A DNA stretch of 64,000 bases from Acanthopleura granulata. Taxonomy: Eukaryota > Mollusca > Polyplacophora > Chitonida > Chitonidae. A program made the translations under genes and the position numbers. Numbering within the stretch: position 1 is the stretch's first letter; every line of letters starts with the position of its first letter. Below are positions 39,455 to 52,419 of the stretch, in pieces. The notes under the pieces are model-generated. The model saw nothing but the letters and a program-made list of their open reading frames with translations, was not told the origin of the DNA and made no database searches. Location: contig JABBOT010000022.1 of assembly GCA_016165875.1 (NCBI GenBank), positions 6,363,217-6,427,216 on the forward strand. Direction: 5' to 3'.

Positions 39455-42215
39455 ACAACACATTTTTTGTCATTTGATGTAACAATAGCTGGGCAAATAT
39501 TGCACCTATCAACAGTAGAGGTTGACAGGTAGTGTGAAGAGAAAGGTTCAGATTCACACCCAGGCAAAACCAGTGATGATAGAATTGCATGTGTGTTATA
39601 ACTAACACATGGTGTATATTTTGCAACATAAATTGCTGGAATTTTTGAATTGTGCAAATTAGTTTTAAAGACAAAGGTGACATGTGAAAAGAAGAAAGTA
39701 TCGTTCACACCGAGGTCTTCGCACCAATAGCACCGTAAACGCCATTGAATGTGACAGCGCTTTGATTCGTATTTAAGACAAATTTAGCTATAGTTAAGAA
39801 TAATTCAAGTTATGTGGATTGTGAGCTTAAACGGGAACCTGTATATTTTCAGTAGGATATGTTTTGCTGGTCATTAGAACTTGGATATCGTTATAGGCGG
39901 TTTTATGCATACCAAAATCGATCACCTATGGTAGACAACGTCTCTTAATTCGAATAACGTAGGTTTCTGAAGAATTTAGTCAGTAAAAATCTCAGAGATT
40001 CCCCTTGATAGGATAAAAGGAATCTCATTTTTCTTCCGTTGGGGTTGGGTTACAACTTGTAACCCAGATATTATTTAGTGTATATATATATCATAATTAC
40101 ATGTTAACAAGTTTTAACTGGGGAAGTTTTAACTATTAATAATTAAAATTTACCGTCTATTATTTTCCTACATAATTATGTTTCCTGGTTTCAGAAACAT
40201 AATAATGTGATGCAGTTATCTCTATGTCATATGCAAATTTCTGAAGTACTAGGCTACGGGAATGTTAATGACGTTAATAAATATTAGAAAATCATGCCTG
40301 GAGGAATGCGAAGTGCGCTATGTAAGCCACCGGTCTTTAGCAAGTTATACTGGCTAACTATTCCACATGCGATATACGTCCTATTGCTGGAAGGCAGGTG
40401 GGGCTCTATCGAATTTCATGTAAAGGGACACGCCAGATAGGCCGTCGACATTTCGTGGACACGAAAATAATGCAACAGGCAAACCCCTGCCCGATAAAGG
40501 TGATGACTTGTGTGACCTAGCTGTATTGAGTGAAGGTTATTCACCTTAACCACTGCATTACTGGCTGCCCTAGTAATTATGAAGACCACGAAACGTGTCA
40601 GTTATAAGAGGTTCTTATTAGAGAGTGACGATACTTGCTGTAGCATTAGAGGAGTAATAAGGCGGGCAATGCTAACGTGGAAAAGTTGAACACCACAAGC
40701 CTTCCAGATTGGCAACTTTAAAAACTCTTTCCCAACTTAATAACATAATACCAGGCTATGTTCATATTATGTAGTCATCACCACCATTCATGTGTGAGCC
40801 TATCATGCTTGCAAGGTCTTGAATAATTGTAACCCTACACTGCAACATGTATATCAGCCTGTGTAATCAATTACTGTAGATATTTCCTGATGATAGCACA
40901 AAGTAAGTAATCGAAAGATAGATTGGCGATATAATGCCTTCAGTGGTCAGAATCAACTTCGTTCTGTGTGAAGAAAATATTAACATACCTAATTTCATAC
41001 CCTGACAAGCATTTTCTGGAGCGGGTGTGAATGGTTTGCTGGAAGGACCTTTAAATCAGTGCAACGCCTTTGTTTTTATATGCAAATTGTGATAAGTGTG
41101 CTTTGGAAGCATTCTCCATCTAGGGCGATGTGTAACAAGAAGACACCGATAGCTTCTGTGACGCCAATCTGAGATTAGAAAAGAAAAATACAGTAAGTTA
41201 ATTTAGTTTTCATTAGCCTGATATTACGGGGAAAACTTGCATAAAGCTAACAGTTCATCAGAAATATTGATATACCACTATTATACGGAGAGTTGTCATT
41301 CAGAATCAAGAAAAAACATTGCTAAATAAGTTTGGTTTGAATTAATAACTGTTCTCTGTTCATAAGTGATAACAGCTATATATGTATACTGTATAAGAGA
41401 ACAAATCTGAACTAACTCACAGAACAACTTGGATCTGCAGAGAAAGCAATAAGTTTTTGAGTACAAACAATGTACAGAGTTTGGTTTCAAACATATTTAC
41501 TTTTTGCCATAATGGTATACACACAATATAAAGTTTTCTCAAAAGACGAGAATATATTTTGTTATTCATTCTGAAATTATCTTATTAATGAAGCAGGCAG
41601 GAAATTGTTTATTAGAGTAATTATTAGAGCAAGAGCCTAGAGGTGATAAACACATGAAACTAAATGGGTGAAATTCTGATTTTGGTGATTGCTTCACTTG
41701 TGCTCCAAATTCTGAGAGAGAAAAGTCATAGGATATTGGAAATCACTGAAATATAAAAGTCCTGTGTCACATTCCTTCGCATCTGCCAGTGCTATAGCCT
41801 GCCATCCAGGTCAGTACGTGGGTCTTTGAAGTGAACATATTTTCTTGCATACTACATGTTGGCATTGGGAACAATTTCTTAGAATCTTTACAAGTCCCTT
41901 TCCCTAAATAAGTGCAATTTAACGCTTTTACTGGAGATGTGAAAATAACCTGCCAGTAGATTAAGATACTAAAAGCAAAAAGGAAACAAAACAGTCGATT
42001 ATATTATTACTGTATTAGTAAGGATGCAAGATAACTCAAAGAACATGACAGAACTAAAAGGGAGAGTAAATCGGAGATCTGTCACGGGTGATTCGCCATG
42101 AGCACAGCCCTTTTTATGCATATAGCATTAGCAAACCTATTACTGGCTTCTGTATATTGCATAACTAATTTCAGTACATCTGAGTTAGCGCCAGTAAATT
42201 TCATCGCCTTGTAAT
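39455..42215. other. intergenic, no gene recognised
   Basis: 2.7 kb, AT-rich. A slightly GC-richer part at 40300-40620 contains CAGTGGTTAAGGTG on the minus strand, faintly tRNA A-box-like, but the rest does not fold as a tRNA. Confidence 0.4.
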
Positions 42216-42218
42216 AGT

Positions 42219-43560
42219 TTATTGATAATTATGCCCATAGACGTAGTTCAAAAGCTTAAGCTGGATTATATCGCAATGTGGACAGTGATAGAACAAATGT
42301 GAGGCGTCTTCCCGCGGATTTCCACAAGAACAAGAAGATCTTTGTGTCAAGTTTACCTGTTGCCGTTGATAGTTGAGGGTTCGGTTTACGAAGAAGGTGT
42401 AACGTTTCATCTAACTACCATGACGACGCATGTCTACGTGTGTTGTCATGGCAATTACGTTTATCATAATTTTCACCCTGTTTGTAAAACAAGTCCCAGG
42501 GCGCTAAGTCTGTTCCCTTTCACTATTACAATAATATCTAGTGAGTTGTGATACTTTTGAGATTAATTTACAGAATTTCGTTAAAGACCATTCGTTTTTA
42601 ATATTAATATCTAGAACATTCCACAGGTTGAAGGTCTGAGGGAACGTGGAAACCTATCTGGGATTATACTGAGAAAACTGGTTGACTAAGGGAGGTAATA
42701 ACTCTACTATAAAAGAGGAGATCATCCAGTTTTGATATAAGGGTGTTCGGATGAAGATGAATAAAAATTCTTGTTACAGATAAATGTAGTTTTTCTAGTT
42801 GATCAGACTCTTCTTTCGTGCAGCTATGGCACACACTACTAGCGTATGTAAGAATTGATCGTGTAAGAGTGAGGTAGATTGTAGATAACGTATTGATTGT
42901 GTTCAAGCCCAGATCATGGCTGGCTTCCTCTCTGATCGTACGGAATCTGCCCTGTTTCCTCCAACCGTAATGCTGGCCGTCGTCGTATAAGTGAAATTTT
43001 CTCAAGTAAGGCATAACATTTTAATAAATGAATCTGAATTTCCGTAAGATACCTTGTCTTTACCAGTCGCACTGATTATATTATCTGTATGACTTTGCCA
43101 TTTAAGATTGTTTTGAAATGTGATCCCAAGGTGTTCGTGAGTTTACGAGAATGTAAACGGAATCTGTTCCATAATCAGTTCGGCATGGTCTACTGGATTT
43201 CTATTGGTAAAGGACGTAAGAGTTGTTTTGAGGGCATAACTCCGAAGCCATTGTTTAGACCAGTCAGACAGGGTGTCGAGATCATAGTTCATAACTACTT
43301 CAGTTTCTATGGCATTAGGGGGCGAATGCTGCACAAAAGAGTCATCCACGTGGAGCCTTAAACGCCTATTTTAACGAAGATCATTTATGTATACAGGAAA
43401 GAGAAGAGGCTCAAGGACATAGCCCTGGGCGACACCTACACTGGCCCATTTCAGAGAAGAGGCAGATTGGCCAACACGTTGTTGCCTGACGGGCAAGTAA
43501 CTGATGAACCGTCACCAATGGCGTGCTGCTTTGGCTTAAAGAGTAAGCCACAGTGTCGAA
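42219..43560 (-). mobile_element. LINE-type non-LTR retrotransposon fossil
   Basis: On the minus strand, in order: a degraded reverse-transcriptase block (43560-43380), the active-site-like DDSFVQHS (about 43335), then WSKQWLRSYALKTT in the later palm region. After an inserted SINE come TRSILTYASSVCHSC and EESDQLEKLH (42890-42770), then a C-terminal CSCGNPREDASHLFYHCP zinc-like motif (42340-42270). Several stops and frame changes. Order and motifs fit a 5'-truncated Jockey/CR1/I-like element; the clade is not resolved. Confidence 0.75.
42893..43032 (+). mobile_element. V-type SINE inserted in the LINE fossil
   Basis: B-box-like GTTCAAGCCCAGATC, core ATGGCTGGCTTCCTC, CAACCGTAATGCTGGCC, TATAAGTGAAATTTTCTCAA and an AATAAATGAA tail. 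It is in the opposite orientation to the LINE and so younger than it. Confidence 0.75.
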
Positions 43561-43590
43561 AGTTTAAGAGATGACCATAAAGGCCATACA

Positions 43591-44301
43591 CGACGCGACG
43601 CCTTCATTGCTATCATTACTCGTTGATAACTATTATAGGATCTAGAAGAGTAGCGGGGACTGGGATTCATCTAGTAGGCCTTGAAATTATGTTATGGGGT
43701 TACATATTTGTAGAATATCTCCTTGGGTAGAGAGAGTTATTTAGGGTCAGGCCTGAACCTGGGCTATTAACTTGTCATTGATTTCAAGAGCGTTTTCAAT
43801 CATCAACGGAAAGTGGTGGTACATACACGACGCGACGCCTTCATTGCTATCATTACTCGTTGATAACTATTATAGGATCTAGAAGAGTAGCGGGGACTGG
43901 GATTCATCTAGTAGGCCTTGAAATTATGTTATGGGGTTACATATTTGTAGAATATCTCCTTGGGTAGAGAGAGTTATTTAGGGTCAGGCCTGAACCTGGG
44001 CTATTAACTTGTCATTGATTTCAAGAGCGTTTTCAATCATCAACGGAAAGTGGTGGTACATACACGACGCGACGCCTTCATTGCTATCATTACTCGTTGA
44101 TAACTATTATAGGATCTAGAAGAGTAGCGGGGACTGGGATTCATCTAGTAGGCCTTGAAATTATGTTATGGGGTTACATATTTGTAGAATATCTCCTTGG
44201 GTAGAGAGAGTTATTTAGGGTCAGGCCTGAACCTGGGCTATTAACTTGTCATTGATTTCAAGAGCGTTTTCAATCATCAACGGAAAGTGGTGGTACATAG
44301 T
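43591..44301. repeat. 237-bp unit, three identical tandem copies
   Basis: Units start CGACGCGACGCCTTCATTGC at 43591, 43828 and 44065. Reading all three base by base I find no difference. Not coding. Identity over 711 bp points to very recent amplification or an assembly artefact. Confidence 0.97.
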
Positions 44302-45610
44302 TAGTTGCTGTTCAAGGGAATATAGGGCACATTCAGGAGTATATCACCTTTCGGGGTTTTTATATTTGGCGATTCCGAGTTAGTTAGCTGAGTACACATA
44401 AGTTGGTTTGAAGCATAAACTAGAATCCAGTGGGGTTAACAAAGTCATATCTCTATCCCTTCTAAATGTGACAGGTTGAATCCTTCAAATCCTTCAAATA
44501 TGCAGACTTTCATTGCTCACAGGTCTGGTATGGTGGATTCAGATGTATCTATAAGTTTGCTTGTTACAAATATTCCGGTTGCTGAAATGTAGTATATGAA
44601 GGCCATCTGCATTAGAATAGTGTTCAGAGCCAGGGTTGGTTCAATGTCTCCACTATGCATAACCAGCATGAAAATGGGTATCAATACATTACATCTGTAT
44701 TGAAGCAACGCGAGGAAGATGAAACAAGTAGAGCTGTTGATATTTCATGTAAGGTCATGAAGATGCGGAGGGCGCAGATGCGTACCTACCGCACCCTCCG
44801 CGCCTTGCATGTATTCCGTGGGTAGCGGTTTTCCTTATAACCACGCCCAAGGTGGGGCCGCGGAAGGCGTAGTCCACAATGGATGCTATCAGCCTCCATA
44901 AAAATGACCAATTGCTACTCGATACGCGGTTAGGGTGTCCAGCTGAGGAACTGCATAGGTTCCACAGGCACAGATCACCTTAGGGACAAAGGAGAGCCAC
45001 ATCAAAGCCATATGTATATGAAGCCTTATCAGATTATATTTTCTCTCAAAATTCTCGTTGTCCACCCTTGTAATCGGTGGCCACAGCACCACACAACTAC
45101 CCTCTGGGTAGCACTCGATACATCAAAAATTATTGTCTGAGAGAAACCCCAGAAAAGAATATAACACCATCAAAGAGACAAAACAATAATAAAAGATTTT
45201 ACCATATCAAATATATCAGGACACAAGATGAAGATAAATTTGAAATTACCCCTAAAATAATCATTGAATGGTAATAGTTATAGCGAGAAATGGTGTTTAA
45301 TCTGGTACTCGAGTAATGATAATACACAATATATAATAATTCAAAATAACGGGCATTGCCAAATGAAATGAAGTTTTTCCACTCTATCGTAACTTTTACA
45401 TGAACATTTAGAAAGACGGCATAGAGGTTTCAGAGATTAGCAAGGGTATACCAACGAGAATTTGAGACTTTCAAACTAGCACATGAAGGAAATAATTTGT
45501 ACATTAAATTATGAATCACGTACGTGGTGTACGGAACCATGGAGTAAGGCTGAAAACGAAATTATCTGAGAAGTTATCTCCTTTTGTCTACAAACGTAAA
45601 TTAGTCACTT
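44302..45610. other. intergenic with a GC-rich hairpin
   Basis: A short inverted repeat GCGGAGGG...CCCTCCGC lies at about 44766-44801, followed by a GC-rich stretch to 44880. It might belong to the 3' side of the BEL/Pao fossil. Nothing else recognised. Confidence 0.4.
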
Positions 45611-45613
45611 AAA

Positions 45614-47165
45614 TTAGTGAATTAAGTTGTCCATGTACCTATCCCTTTCGAGTATAGTTGCTGCATCATAGAGCTGAGAGCTACCCTTGTACCCAAAAGC
45701 AACCCTAGTAAGGCGATAAACACTCGGTTTCACGGACAAATCTAAATCACGCCATAAATTCTGTGGACATGAGAGTCCGAGTAATATTGTTTGCAGCAAT
45801 ATCTTACTTATGTCTCCAATGAAGCCTTCTTCTTGCTCTTTTAAACGAAGTAAAATACCGTAGAGGTCACCTATCAAACTAGAACCATTACATAGGAGGG
45901 AACTCAACACAGACAACCCTAAGCAGGGTACTTGGCTAGCCAGACCGATAAACAATATGGTGTGGCAGGTAATACGCTGATTTAACATCCACATTCATAT
46001 CTGATACTGACTCAGCCCAGGCACTAGAAAGATATTCATGAATAACATTTCTATACATTTCCGCTTTACTAATCTCCTATCCGCCGTCTCATAATTGTCA
46101 GGTAGCACTAATGGGTATCTTCCAAGTAAGGCCCACTACAAATTGATTACCTTCTCTCTTACAGGACGCCTCAATGATCGCCAATATGCTGCGAACTTCT
46201 AACGAGGTAATTTCACTCTTATCGTTTAAATGGGGTTGCTGAATTTCCAGCTTTTCAAAGCCATAAGATTTCTCTAAGTCACCTTTCTGGACAAAGTCTG
46301 TTTGGTTAAGCGATGCTGCATTTCTACTTGTATCGGCACTAATTGCGCACCAAACAAAGCGCGTTTTCTTCCAAACTTTCTCATCCACATGTAAATTGCA
46401 ATACTAGACGCCCAAAATCAAATCAACAGGTCCAGCTTTATGGTCAAATTCAATGCCTGCAAAGTGTATAAAGGTTTTTAACCAAGGACTTTTCTGAGGT
46501 GGCACACTCAGGACGGTTTTATTGATACCATGAGCTTCAATGCAGTGCCTTATCTACGTAGAATAAACATCACTTTTAGGATCAAATCTACCATTGTGTT
46601 CTGATCTAGACTGCTGCACATGCCTCGCATGCCTATTTCTATATCTCCAAAATCGGAGTCAAAATCTGCTCTGACTCGCTTCTTTATAAAGTCACTGATA
46701 TGGTGTAGACTGGGAACTTGATCAAAAGCTCGTATGTTGCTGGCAGCACCCTTCCACTTCCATATGAATTCATCAGGCAAGAGACCTACAATATTTCTCA
46801 AAAGCTGGCTAAAGCTGGCATGGGCTTGACAGCCTATCCTATGAAAAATAAACATATAATTTCCAATATCCATGGAAAAATCTCGTAATGCATCTTAAGT
46901 TTATTTTTGCCGCGTGTAATTTTACCTCTTATTTGTTTATGTTTGCTTCTAGCCACAACCTTGATATTTCCCTTGTACAGATGTATTGGAGTTGCCCTGA
47001 TGCTGGTCTGGGCCCTGGGCCGTTTCACCAAAGGAATACTCTCTCCAAATTTCATGGATCAGTTCGCGCAGCCAGTCACATGGATATTTCTCTATATGAC
47101 CTTCAGAACTTTTATGTTCATCTACTTCTTCAGACCTTCCACGGTCGGGATATTCGAAAAACAAT
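45614..47165 (-). mobile_element. BEL/Pao-type LTR retrotransposon fossil, internal part
   Basis: Minus strand, in order: a gag-like segment with LLPDEFIWKWKG and DFIKKRVRADFDSDFG (46873-46550), preceded by poorly preserved frames to about 47165. A pol start follows with LNQTDFVQKGDLEKSYGFEK and VVGLTWK (46388-46098), then a reverse-transcriptase part with GDLYGILLRLKEQEEGFIGD, NLWRDLDLS and RVAFG (45994-45614). Only about 160 bp separate gag and pol, so zinc knuckle and protease are deleted. Frames are broken, and no LTRs recognised. Relationship judged from motif order. Confidence 0.65.
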
Positions 47166-47610
47166 CAGAACTGCAGAGACTTCAGATACAACGCTGTTTT
47201 TTGCTACAGCTTGAAATGTCGTGTTCTTTAAACAGAACATAAAAATACAAGAATATATCACACAATGCTCATCACATATCACAAAATATGCTACTCATCT
47301 CCAAACAAGGAGTCCTATGCTTTAAACAGCACAATGTTTTTACACCTTTTACAGTTAAAAGATATAACCTATAGCCAAAGCCCAAATGTTCCTAACTTCT
47401 TTGTCAAACAAGAAAATATGTTATTTAAGGTATTTTTCAAATGTTTCTGTCATTATAGTTATAAGAAATAAATTTCATGGAGACTACGATACAAAGATAT
47501 CAAATGCATACTTTGAAATAGTAAACATCGACAAACGGCAGATGAATGGTGACTAAGAATGCAGCCGGTCTCACAATTGTCAAATAAACTAAAATAAAAT
47601 TAACCTACAT
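47166..47610. other. AT-rich gap between the BEL/Pao fossil and the composite repeat
   Basis: No gene or repeat recognised. Confidence 0.4.
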
Positions 47611-47639
47611 CTTCAAACAATGATTTGCCTGAGCTGACC

Positions 47640-49165
47640 TACTTTTGAGATAGTGCATTCCGGATGTACTATCGGAAAAGTAGGTCAGAGGTCAGAGGTC
47701 AATGAAAAGGTCACGGGTCAACTCACAAGTCATGGGGGCATGACATATCGAAAGGTCAAATTCGAGGGTCACGCAGGGATATTTAAAAGAATTTTCAAAG
47801 TTGAAAGCGAAAGCTGTTGGGAACATAGATGGCGCTCCTTATGGGAATTTAACATGGAGCACGGAACCAACCATAGGTTTACCCCCCAATTATTTTTAAA
47901 ACATTTTTTAATCAAACTGCTGTTTATTTCTGTATAATGTGAATGCATTGCTGATTCTGTTTGCAAATTTTGAAGCTTGTGTGTGTGAAACTAAAGGAAT
48001 TGTTTGCAAATTTAAATGCACCTTTACACCCATTAATCTTGCAGGCCAGGGATGGCAGACAGATTCTCCATGAAATATTTTTTTATCAAAAAAGTGACCT
48101 CGGATTCTTCATCTGCGATCTCGATTACCCCCTGCCTCAAAGTTTGAGGTCAATCAGAGAAAAAAAGTTTCTCACCCCTATCTAACAACATGGGCCCTAT
48201 GCATGGGCTTTAACCTGGAGAAATGGGTGGAAAACGTCTTTCCTCGGATTGACTTCAAACTTTGACACAAATGGTAGTCGGGGTAGAAAATCAAGGAAAA
48301 CGGGTTGGCTTTGAGCTCCGCTTCCACCTTGACCTCCAAAATGGCGGATAAATTTTTGACCTTGACTTTGAAAAGTTGTAGAAAAACTCCTAATAAAGCC
48401 TTGACCTTGACCTTTTGATACCTGATGCTCCAATAACCTTGAAGTTGATCCATGACCTTTTCGTTGACTTCCGACCTAATTGCTACTTTTCAGATAGTGC
48501 ATTTCGAAGGTACTATCTGAAAACTAGGTCATAGGTCAAAAGTCAATGAAAAGGTCACAAATAAACTCAAAGGTCACGGAGGCATGACATATCAAAAAGC
48601 CAAAGTCGAGTGTCGAGCAGGAGTTTTTAAAACAATTTTCAAATTAGGACTGAAAAATTCGACCACCATTTTTGAGGTCAAAATAAAACTCAAGGTCAAA
48701 ACTGACCTCGGATTCTTGATTTGCGACCTCGATTACCCCCGTCAAACTTTGAGGTCAATCTTAGAGAAAAAGTTTTCCACGCATTTTTTCCCCTAAGGAA
48801 TGAATGAATGAATGATTTCGCCTAAGCGGTACCCCCATTGAGGAAGAAAGGGGTGGAAAAGTTTTTGTTTCCGATTGCGTTGAAACTTTGATACCAGAGC
48901 TAATCGAGGTCGCAGATGAAGAATCCGAGGTCAGATCTGAACTTGACATCGACCTTGACCCCCAAAACAGTGGTCGAATGTTTGACCTTGACTTTGACAA
49001 ATTCTCAAAAGATACCCAATAAAGCCTTGACCTTGACCTTTTGACACCTTATGCTCCAATGATCTTGAAGTCGACCAATGAACCTTTGGTTGACCTCCGA
49101 CCTCTGGCCTAATTTTGAGATAGTGTATGTACTATCTGAAAAGTAGGTCAGAGGTTAGAGGTCAG
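47640..49165. repeat. two consecutive AGGTCA-rich palindrome blocks
   Basis: Short hairpins (AGATAGTGCATTCC...ACTATC type) lie near 47665, 48507 and 49140. Between each pair is a longer inverted repeat, with arms holding GAGGTCAATC...AAAAAGTTT and the reverse complement. A single 180-bp-type unit is inserted at about 47870-48060. The first block centres near 48190 around CATGGGCCCTATGCATGGGC. Confidence 0.8.
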
Positions 49166-49329
49166 TGAAAAGGTCACGGGTCAACTCACAAGTCATGGGG
49201 GCATGACATATCCAAAGATCACATTCCAGGCTCACGCAGGGTTTTTAATAGAATTTTCAAAGTTGAAAGCGAAAGCTGTTTGGAACATAGATGGCGCTCC
49301 CAATGGGAATTTAACGTAAAGCACTGAAA

Positions 49330-49883
49330 CGGCGATAGATTTCCCCTCAAATATATTTTTTTAATTTTTTAATCAAACTGCTGTTTATTTCTGTCTAATG
49401 TGCATGCATTGGTAATTCTATGTGCCAATTTGGAAGCTTGTGTGTGTAGAATTAAAGGAATTGTTTGTAAATTTAAATGCACCTTTCCACCCTTTAACAT
49501 TACAGGCCAGGGGTGAGAGATAGCTTCCCCCCCCCCAAATATTTTTTATAAATTTTTAATCAAACTGCTGCTTATTTCCTTATAATGTACATGCATTACT
49601 AATTCTATGTGCCAGTTTTGAAGGCTGTGTGTGTAAAATTATAGGAATGATGTCCACTTGGAAGAGCACAAATGCATCCCGTAACATTGAAGGCCAGGTG
49701 TGAGAGATAGATGATTTCCCGCCAAATGTTTTTTAAAAATGTTTTAGTCAAACTGCTGCTTATTTGTGTATAATGTGCATGCGTTGCTGATTCTGTGTGC
49801 CATGTTTCAAGGCTGTGTGTGTAAAATGAAATGCACATTTCCACCCTTTAACGTTACAGGCCAGGTGTGAGAGATAGATTTAA
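49330..49883. repeat. about-180-bp tandem units, array 1 (three units)
   Basis: The unit contains AATCAAACTGCTGTTTATTT, ATGTGCATGCATTG, TTTTGAAGGCTGTGTGTGTA, TTTAAATGCAC, and ends GGTGTGAGAGATAGATT, followed by a C run and AATATTTTT. Confidence 0.88.
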
Positions 49884-49989
49884 GCTGCAAAAACAGAGAT
49901 ACCCATCCCCAAGGCAGGATTCGATCCTGGCATCACGCCACCTCTTTTACCTAATATCTATACACATGTAGGGATGTAGTTTTGCAGCT
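49884..49989. repeat. 104-106-bp hairpin with tRNA B-box-like motif, copy 1
   Basis: Ends GCTGCAAAAA and TTTTTGCAGC are inverted repeats. Inside lies AAGGCAGGATTCGATCCTGG; on the minus strand GGATCGAATCC fits the B-box consensus GGTTCGANTCC well. No A box at tRNA spacing. Confidence 0.8.
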
Positions 49990-50600
49990 TGATGAATTCG
50001 GGGGAATTCAGAGAGCATGTGTTCCACATCAGCCGCACATTCCCGACATACTCACCTTTTACCACCTCCTCACCTTCTGTATTGCAAGCTATACGCATCA
50101 TTACCGACATGCTCACAATGTAACACCTCCTATTCGCCTTCCACTCACCTTATGGCCATAAAACTCCCTAGGTCACCAGCACAATTTACTTTTCTACTTA
50201 CCTGTTAAATTTGATCACCATCGCAGGGTAATTAAGGGAAAAGCGTACTCCACACGGACACCACCCCCCTTTATCCAGGCATGTGCATATAGACCATTAA
50301 GTACACAATGGCAATAAATTAGCTTATACCTTCCACTCCTTCCAATCCCACCAAACTCACTCCGCTGGTACAAACGTGCTTTTAGTACTCACCTGTCAAG
50401 TTTCAACCAATTCCATGGAGAATTAAGGCCCTAATCACCACCCAATCACTTGCCATCAGCCTGTCTATCTCTTAACCCAGGAGTTGAGACAACTGTTATA
50501 GGGTCCACGTTAGCACAAACTTTAAAAATTCATATAAAATTCTCCAATTCACTCACGGACTTGATCTTTGAGTATGTGATGGCCAGGACATTTACAAGTT
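49990..50600. repeat. conserved D and E blocks of the composite
   Basis: D block: CTCACCTTCTGTATTGCAAG to CACGGACACCACCCCCC. E block: TTCCACTCCTTCCAATCCCA to AATTCACTCACGGACTTGAT. Both recur downstream in the same order. No coding potential seen. Confidence 0.8.
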
Positions 50601-50609
50601 GATCCGTTG

Positions 50610-51600
50610 ACAATTTCATTGACCTCTGACCTCCTACTTTTCGAACATCTCATTCCAAATGCACCCGTTTAAAACAAAATGTAAGCACATAGATCAAACT
50701 TCAAGGTCAAGATCGATTGTAAACTCATTGGGGCGTCCAGGGGTACCTAATTCCGGCAGGTGTTTTTTCAGGTCAAACACAAATTTTTTTTTAATTTTCA
50801 ATTTTGAAGGTCAAGGTCAAGGTCAAATTTAACCCCGGATTCGTCAACGCCTAAGTAGATTACCCCTAGGTAGGACCCATTCCCGATCCGGTCCGCCCAG
50901 TGCAAAAAGCCGAAATTCAAGATGACCGACTGCAAGAAAGGTGAAAACTGGCCCAAACTTCAGTCGAGAAGGTCGAGTTTGATACCATCTGAAAGCTCTT
51001 GTCAAGATCTATTCGCCTGTAAAATTTGGGCCGGATCAGCCGAAAATTACTCTCGCGGTGTCGTCCTCACCAAAACGACGGTCTATCTGGTATGCCTGCG
51101 AACAAGGCTTGATCTGAACAGAAAGTCGAAATATTTTCGGTCGCCATTTTGGAGGTCAAACTGGAAGCCAGGGTTAAAACTGACCTCGGAATCATCATCT
51201 GCGCCCTCGATTACCCCTCGGTCAATGTTTGAGGTCAATGAGAGAAAAAAAGTTTCTCACCCCTGTCTAATAACATGGGCCCTATGCTTTAACATGGGGC
51301 CTATGCTTTAACATGGGCCCTATGTTTTAACCTGGAGAAATGGGTGAAAATCTTTTTTTCTCCGATTGATTTCAAACTTTGACACAAAGTAAAGTCGGGG
51401 TCGAAGGTCAAGAAAAAAGGGTTAGTTTTGATCCCCACCTCGACCTTAACCTCCAAAATGGTGGACAAATTTTGGACTTTGACTTTGAAAAATTGTAGAA
51501 AAATTGCTAAGAAAGCCTTGACCTTGGCTTTTTGATATGTCATGTTTCCATGATCTTGAATTCGATTTGTGACCTATCAATTGACCTCCGATCTACTTGT
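50610..51600. repeat. AGGTCA-rich F block, copy 1
   Basis: Contains AAGGTCAAGGTCAAGGTCAA near 50808 and GGGGCGTCCAGGGGTACCTA. The 20-bp unit ACATGGGCCCTATGCTTTA is in tandem near 51280-51330, acting as the centre of an imperfect inverted repeat. A 129-codon frame (50922-51311) is shared with the other copies. Confidence 0.8.
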
Positions 51601-51604
51601 TACT

Positions 51605-52225
51605 TTTCAGGTAGTGCATTCCGAATGCACTGTCTGAAAAGTAGGTCAGAGGTCATAGATCAATACAAAACTCACAAAAAAAATTTAGAGGTCATGCACA
51701 TATGACATATTAAAAAACCGAGGTCGAGGGTCTAGCAGGGAATTTTTGAACAATTTTCAAATGGGGAGTAAAAATTTCGACCTACATTTTATAGGTCAAA
51801 CTGGAAGCCAAATTCAAAACTGACCTCAGATTCTTGATTTGCGACCACGATTACTTTCTAGGACAAAGTTTCAGGTCAACCGGAGGAAAAAAGTTTTCCA
51901 CCCATTTTTCGCCTTTCAGGAGAAAATGGGTCGAAAACTTTTTGTCTCCCATTGCGCTGAAACTTTGCCCGAGGAGGTAATCGAGGTCGCAAATCAAGAA
52001 TCCGAGGTCAGTTTTCCCCTTGACCTCAATTTTGACCTATAAAATTGAGGTCGAATATTTGACCTTGACTTTGACAACTTCTCAAGAGATTCATAATAAA
52101 GCCTTGACCTCGACCTTTTGACACATGATGCTACAATGACCTCACAGTCGATCCATGGTCTTTTGGTTGACCGCCAACCTCTGGCCTACTTTTTTGATAG
52201 TGCATTCCAATTGTACTATCTGAAA
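51605..52225. repeat. long palindrome block, copy with centre near 51914
   Basis: Terminal short hairpins at about 51622 and 52208 lie symmetrically about the centre TTTTCGCCTTTCAGGAGAAA. Arms of about 300 bp are rich in TGACCT on one side and AGGTCA on the other. Confidence 0.8.
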
Positions 52226-52419
52226 AGTAGTTCAGAGGTCAGAGGTCAACAAAATTGTCACGAATCAACTCACAAGTCATGGGGGCATGACATATCCAAA
52301 GATCCAATTCCAGGCTCACGCAGGGATTTTTAAAAGAATTTTCAAAGTTGGAAACGAAAACTGTTGGCAACATAGATGGCGCTCCTTATAGGAATTTAAC
52401 ATGGAGAAATCAATCAAAC

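Noticed and set aside
40300..40620. Second SINE family or tRNA gene
   Set aside because: An A-box-like stretch and a faint B-box-like stretch are about 140 bp apart, and no cloverleaf can be drawn; only one copy in the window.
46888..47242. Plus-strand frames of 108 and 111 codons
   Set aside because: Overlap the antisense of the BEL/Pao gag region and each other, with no domain.
49884..49989. tRNA gene
   Set aside because: B-box match only; no acceptor or anticodon arms and no A box at proper distance.
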